This document shows positions 16,854 to 18,910 of a stretch of 18,910 bases of DNA, one piece after another. Each line of letters begins with the position of its first letter. The first letter of the stretch is position 1. Under the pieces are notes generated by a model. That model had not been told where the DNA came from and ran no database searches. It saw only the letters and a program-made list of their open reading frames with translations. The stretch comes from AM-1111 sp046302135 (GTDB taxonomy: Bacteria > Bacteroidota > Bacteroidia > B-17B0 > Aurantibacillaceae), in assembly GCA_046302135.1 (NCBI GenBank), contig JBKCIQ010000109.1:1-18910 (forward strand). Direction: 5' to 3'. A program made the position numbers and the translations under genes.

Positions 16854-17199
16854 AATATAGCATACTATTCTAAGATAATCTTAATAGTTTACAAAGGATC
16901 ATCTTTAATTGTTTCTTTATAATTTCATCAATAAAATTAAGACAGATGCAATCTAAAGTTTTACTCAAAAACTATAAGATAAATACAATTGTTATTTTAT
17001 CTCAAACAATTTTTTACTTTACAAAAATTAAAGAATAAAAAATTTACGTCGTGTGCAATTGAAACTAAGCAGTTTGGAATGGGATTGACAATTTAATTTT
17101 TATTTTTTCTCAAAAAAATAAATTAAGTGTTTAAACATTTGAACTTCAAATAGAGCGAACTTTAAATATAATCGTGGCATCTTTTTTATTTCGTAAATT
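16854..17199. other. AT-rich gap without a convincing gene
   Basis: This stretch separates the PorP/SprF operon from the ABM gene. It is very A/T-rich and holds no open frame with protein-like composition; the longest ATG frame I followed (16946-17038) is 30 codons. Structures seen: an imperfect hairpin at 16865-16887 just after the PorP/SprF stop, a second A/T-only imperfect hairpin at 17093-17126 (T-rich arm, CTC loop, A-rich arm), and two adjoining palindromes at 17129-17151. I see no tRNA or known riboswitch. Confidence 0.6.
17129..17151. repeat. Two adjoining palindromes upstream of the ABM gene
   Basis: GTTTAAAC (17129-17136) is directly followed by the 15-base inverted repeat ATTTGAA-C-TTCAAAT (17137-17151), 58 bases before the ABM start. 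The arrangement could be an operator, but such short palindromes are common in AT-rich DNA. Confidence 0.3.
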
Positions 17200-17207
17200 T
17201 ACTTTTG
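17200..17207 (+). promoter_or_regulatory. Candidate -7 box of the ABM gene
   Basis: TACTTTTG is an exact TAnnTTTG match ending 2 bases before the ATG at 17210. No TTG is found about 20 bases upstream. If active it would give an mRNA starting at the ATG and would rule out the upstream GTG start at 17174. The overlapping TAAATTTA (17194-17201) is a weaker alternative. Confidence 0.3.
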
Positions 17208-17209
17208 TT

Positions 17210-17548
17210 ATGATCAACTGGAATGTAAACCCACCACCCTCTCCTCCGTTTATTGCCTCAATTTTCAATTATTATTTGTCTGATGATCTGGAGGGTTATG
17301 CTCATCACGACCAACTTACCATAGAACTTGCCAAAAAATCTCCCGGATTTTTAGGATATGAAAGTTTCAAGAGTGATGGAAGGGGTTCATTCATTAGCTA
17401 CTGGAAAGACATGGAATCTCTTAGGATTTGGGCAACAAATCCTGATCATATTGAAGCGAAAAAACTTGGAGCAAGCAAATGGTACAAATATTACCACAGC
17501 GAAATTGCGGAAGTTACCTCATTTAGATCTCATCATCTAAACTATTAG
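17210..17548 (+). CDS. Small ABM-fold (antibiotic biosynthesis monooxygenase-like) protein
   Basis: A 112-residue protein from the ATG at 17210. A GTG at 17174 would add 12 residues, but a promoter-like box lies between the two. The pattern fits the dimeric ferredoxin-like ABM fold (PF03992): DDLEGYAHHDQLTIELAKKS, PGFLGYESFKSDGRGSFISY, then a WKDMESLRIWATNPDHIEAKK helix block ending near a KYYHSEIAEV strand. ABM proteins include haem-degrading enzymes and quinone- or polyketide-acting monooxygenases, but many have no known substrate. The haem-contacting Asn/Trp/His set of IsdG cannot be identified here, so no enzyme name is given. The proline-rich start (NPPPSPPF) is uncommon. The polX-like gene begins 36 bases downstream on the same strand and may be co-transcribed. 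Confidence 0.72.
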   Translation: MINWNVNPPPSPPFIASIFNYYLSDDLEGYAHHDQLTIELAKKSPGFLGYESFKSDGRGSFISYWKDMESLRIWATNPDHIEAKKLGASKWYKYYHSEIAEVTSFRSHHLNY

Positions 17549-17584
17549 GATTTCAACCATTTAAACTTTGAAATAATTCGATAA

Positions 17585-18910
17585 ATGAATTCTATACAAA
17601 TCTCAGATTTACTCGAACTCACCGCAAAACTCATGGAACTTCACGGGGAAAATGAGTTTAAATCTAAAGCATTGAAAAACGCAGCTTATCGCATTTATAA
17701 AAACAATCTTGATCTTTCTTTTCAAAGCAAAGCGGAACTGGAGCAAATGGAAATTATTGGTAAAAGTGTGGCTTCTAAAATTATTGAGATCAGAGAATTT
17801 GGCTCCACAAAAGAACTTAATTTATTACTTGAAAAAACACCTCCCGGAATAATAGAGAGTCTTGATGTGAAAGGTCTGGGGCCAAAAAAAGTTGCACAAC
17901 TGTGGAAGGAATTAGAAATTGAAACCATAGGAGAACTATATTATGCCTGCAACGAGAACAGATTAGTAGACCTGAAAGGATTCGGCGAAAAAACTCAATC
18001 ATCCATTAAAGACAGTATAGAATTTAAGCAAGCTAATGCCGGTAAATTTCACTTCGGGAGAATAATTGTAGAGGCAGAAAAACTAGTAGAAAAACTTAAA
18101 GAAGAACTAAAAACAAATTTGATTTCATTGACAGGCGAAATCTATCGCAAATGTGAAGTAATCGATAAAGTTGAAATCCTTATTGGTAAAGAAATCATTT
18201 ATGAAAATGAAATTGAATTTCCCCTACCATTAGTTTTTTATCAATGTATTCCAGAGAATTTCTATTATGAATTGGTAAAAACTTCATCGACAGAAACTCA
18301 CTGGAATGAGCTAAAAATCGACAAAAAAAAATCCAATAATTTTAACTCAGAAGAAGATGTTTATTCTGCAGGAAACTTTCCTTATATCATTCCCGAACTA
18401 CGTGAGGGACTTCATGATTTGGAAATTTTGAAGTCAGAAGCATTTCACAGACCTATTGAGTTCTCAGACCTTAAAGGCACCTTACATAACCACAGTAAAT
18501 ATAGCGACGGACAAAATACCATTGAGGAAATGTCAAAACGTTGTATCGAATTGGGATATTCTTATTTTGGAATTGCAGATCACTCACAAAGCGCATTTTA
18601 CGCCGATGGATTAAAACCTGAAAGAATTATTGAGCAGCATACAGAGATCGATGAACTCAATAAAAAACTTGCGCCGTTTAAAATTTTTAAAGGAATTGAA
18701 AGTGATATTTTAAATGATGGGGAGTTGGATTACGAAGAAGACATTTTAAAAACCTTCGATTATGTTGTAGCGAGTGTGCATTCAAATTTAAAAATGTCTG
18801 AAGAAAAAGCTATGTCGAGACTCATTCGTGCTATTGAAAATCCTTACACCACTATTTTGGGGCACCCAACCGGAAGATTATTGCTTTCACGTCCAGGATA
18901 CCCAATTGAC
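17585..18910 (+). CDS. polX: PolX-family protein: HhH domain, degenerate polymerase palm, PHP phosphoesterase (3' end missing)
   Basis: The first 442 residues of a PolX-family DNA repair protein that runs off the window. Residues 1-150 match the 8-kDa/HhH part (LMELHGENEFKSKALKNAAY, VKGLGPKKVAQLWKEL, LKGFGEKTQSSI). The palm follows, but its usual GSxRR...DxDI block reads GEIYRKCEVIDKVEIL (184-199), so the paired aspartates are K195 and E197. The third aspartate (in VDxR) aligns with LVFY. The palm is also about 45 residues shorter than I expect before IPELRE (269-274). The PHP domain is intact as far as seen: H301, H303, D308, H333 in ADHS, E372 in GIESDI, H399 in SVHS and H427 in GHPTGR. I infer a nuclease or phosphoesterase without polymerase activity. 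Start: first ATG, 36 bases after the ABM gene. Confidence 0.9.
   Translation, partial: MNSIQISDLLELTAKLMELHGENEFKSKALKNAAYRIYKNNLDLSFQSKAELEQMEIIGKSVASKIIEIREFGSTKELNLLLEKTPPGIIESLDVKGLGPKKVAQLWKELEIETIGELYYACNENRLVDLKGFGEKTQSSIKDSIEFKQANAGKFHFGRIIVEAEKLVEKLKEELKTNLISLTGEIYRKCEVIDKVEILIGKEIIYENEIEFPLPLVFYQCIPENFYYELVKTSSTETHWNELKIDKKKSNNFNSEEDVYSAGNFPYIIPELREGLHDLEILKSEAFHRPIEFSDLKGTLHNHSKYSDGQNTIEEMSKRCIELGYSYFGIADHSQSAFYADGLKPERIIEQHTEIDELNKKLAPFKIFKGIESDILNDGELDYEEDILKTFDYVVASVHSNLKMSEEKAMSRLIRAIENPYTTILGHPTGRLLLSRPGYPID

Noticed and set aside
16865..16887. Imperfect hairpin 11 bases after the PorP/SprF stop as a terminator
   Set aside because: Two short A/T stems with a bulge, a very small loop and no proper T tract; too weak to call.
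16946..17038. A 30-codon ATG frame in the gap after the PorP/SprF gene
   Set aside because: It is short, Lys/Ile-rich as expected from random AT-rich DNA, and has no ribosome binding site or promoter box.
17174..17209. GTG start of the ABM gene giving 124 residues
   Set aside because: The extra residues (MASFLFRKFTFV) are not family-like, and the exact TAnnTTTG box at 17200-17207 lies inside this extension.

Overview
The window comes from an AT-rich chromosome of the phylum Bacteroidota. The evidence is the gene content: PorP/SprF-type and Porin_10-type outer-membrane proteins, two proteins with the CHU_C / type-B sorting domain of the type IX secretion system (T9SS), SprB-like repeats, a GldA-type ABC ATPase and a DUF5723-OmpA protein. 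The TAnnTTTG promoter boxes in several gaps point the same way. The genus cannot be resolved from the sequence. I see no tRNA, rRNA, CRISPR array, IS element, phage gene or other sign of recent transfer; this looks like ordinary chromosome rich in cell-envelope genes.

Layout. (1) Positions 2-547, plus strand: the 3' end of uvrB. It ends 2 bases from the end of a convergent gene. (2) Positions 550-9179, minus strand: a run of envelope genes. In transcription order these are a secreted DUF3298 protein, an 887-residue membrane-anchored protein of unknown function with a C-terminal propeller-like half, a 922-residue DUF5723 / thrombospondin-type-3 / OmpA protein, and a Porin_10-family barrel 26 bases after it. 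(3) Positions 9315-12515, minus strand: gldA, preceded by a 748-residue T9SS-exported protein with a choice-of-anchor-L domain, SprB-like repeats and CHU_C. A hairpin and a separate promoter box lie between them. (4) Positions 12592-14480, minus strand: hemW and a cyclase-family hydrolase, 5 bases apart. (5) Positions 14570-16853, plus strand: a tight three-gene operon of a secreted TPR protein, a very small (189 aa) SprB-like CHU_C protein and a PorP/SprF protein. (6) A 356-base AT-rich gap without a convincing gene, then a small ABM-fold protein. (7) Positions 17585 to the window end: a PolX-family protein, cut by the edge.

How the genes may work together. The T9SS exports proteins carrying a CHU_C domain, and SprF-type proteins are known partners of SprB-type cargo. 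The mini-CHU_C / PorP-SprF pair therefore looks like a reduced SprB-SprF cassette with a TPR protein added. The long adhesin-like protein beside gldA is a second cargo without its own SprF here. The DUF5723-OmpA and Porin_10 genes probably form one outer-membrane unit.

Most interesting signals. The PolX protein keeps its HhH and PHP nuclease motifs but appears to have lost all three catalytic aspartates of the polymerase palm, which is also shortened. The miniature SprB/SprF operon is the second. Third are TAnnTTTG promoter boxes placed 2-4 bases before the ATG of gldA, hemW and the ABM gene, suggesting leaderless or nearly leaderless mRNAs.
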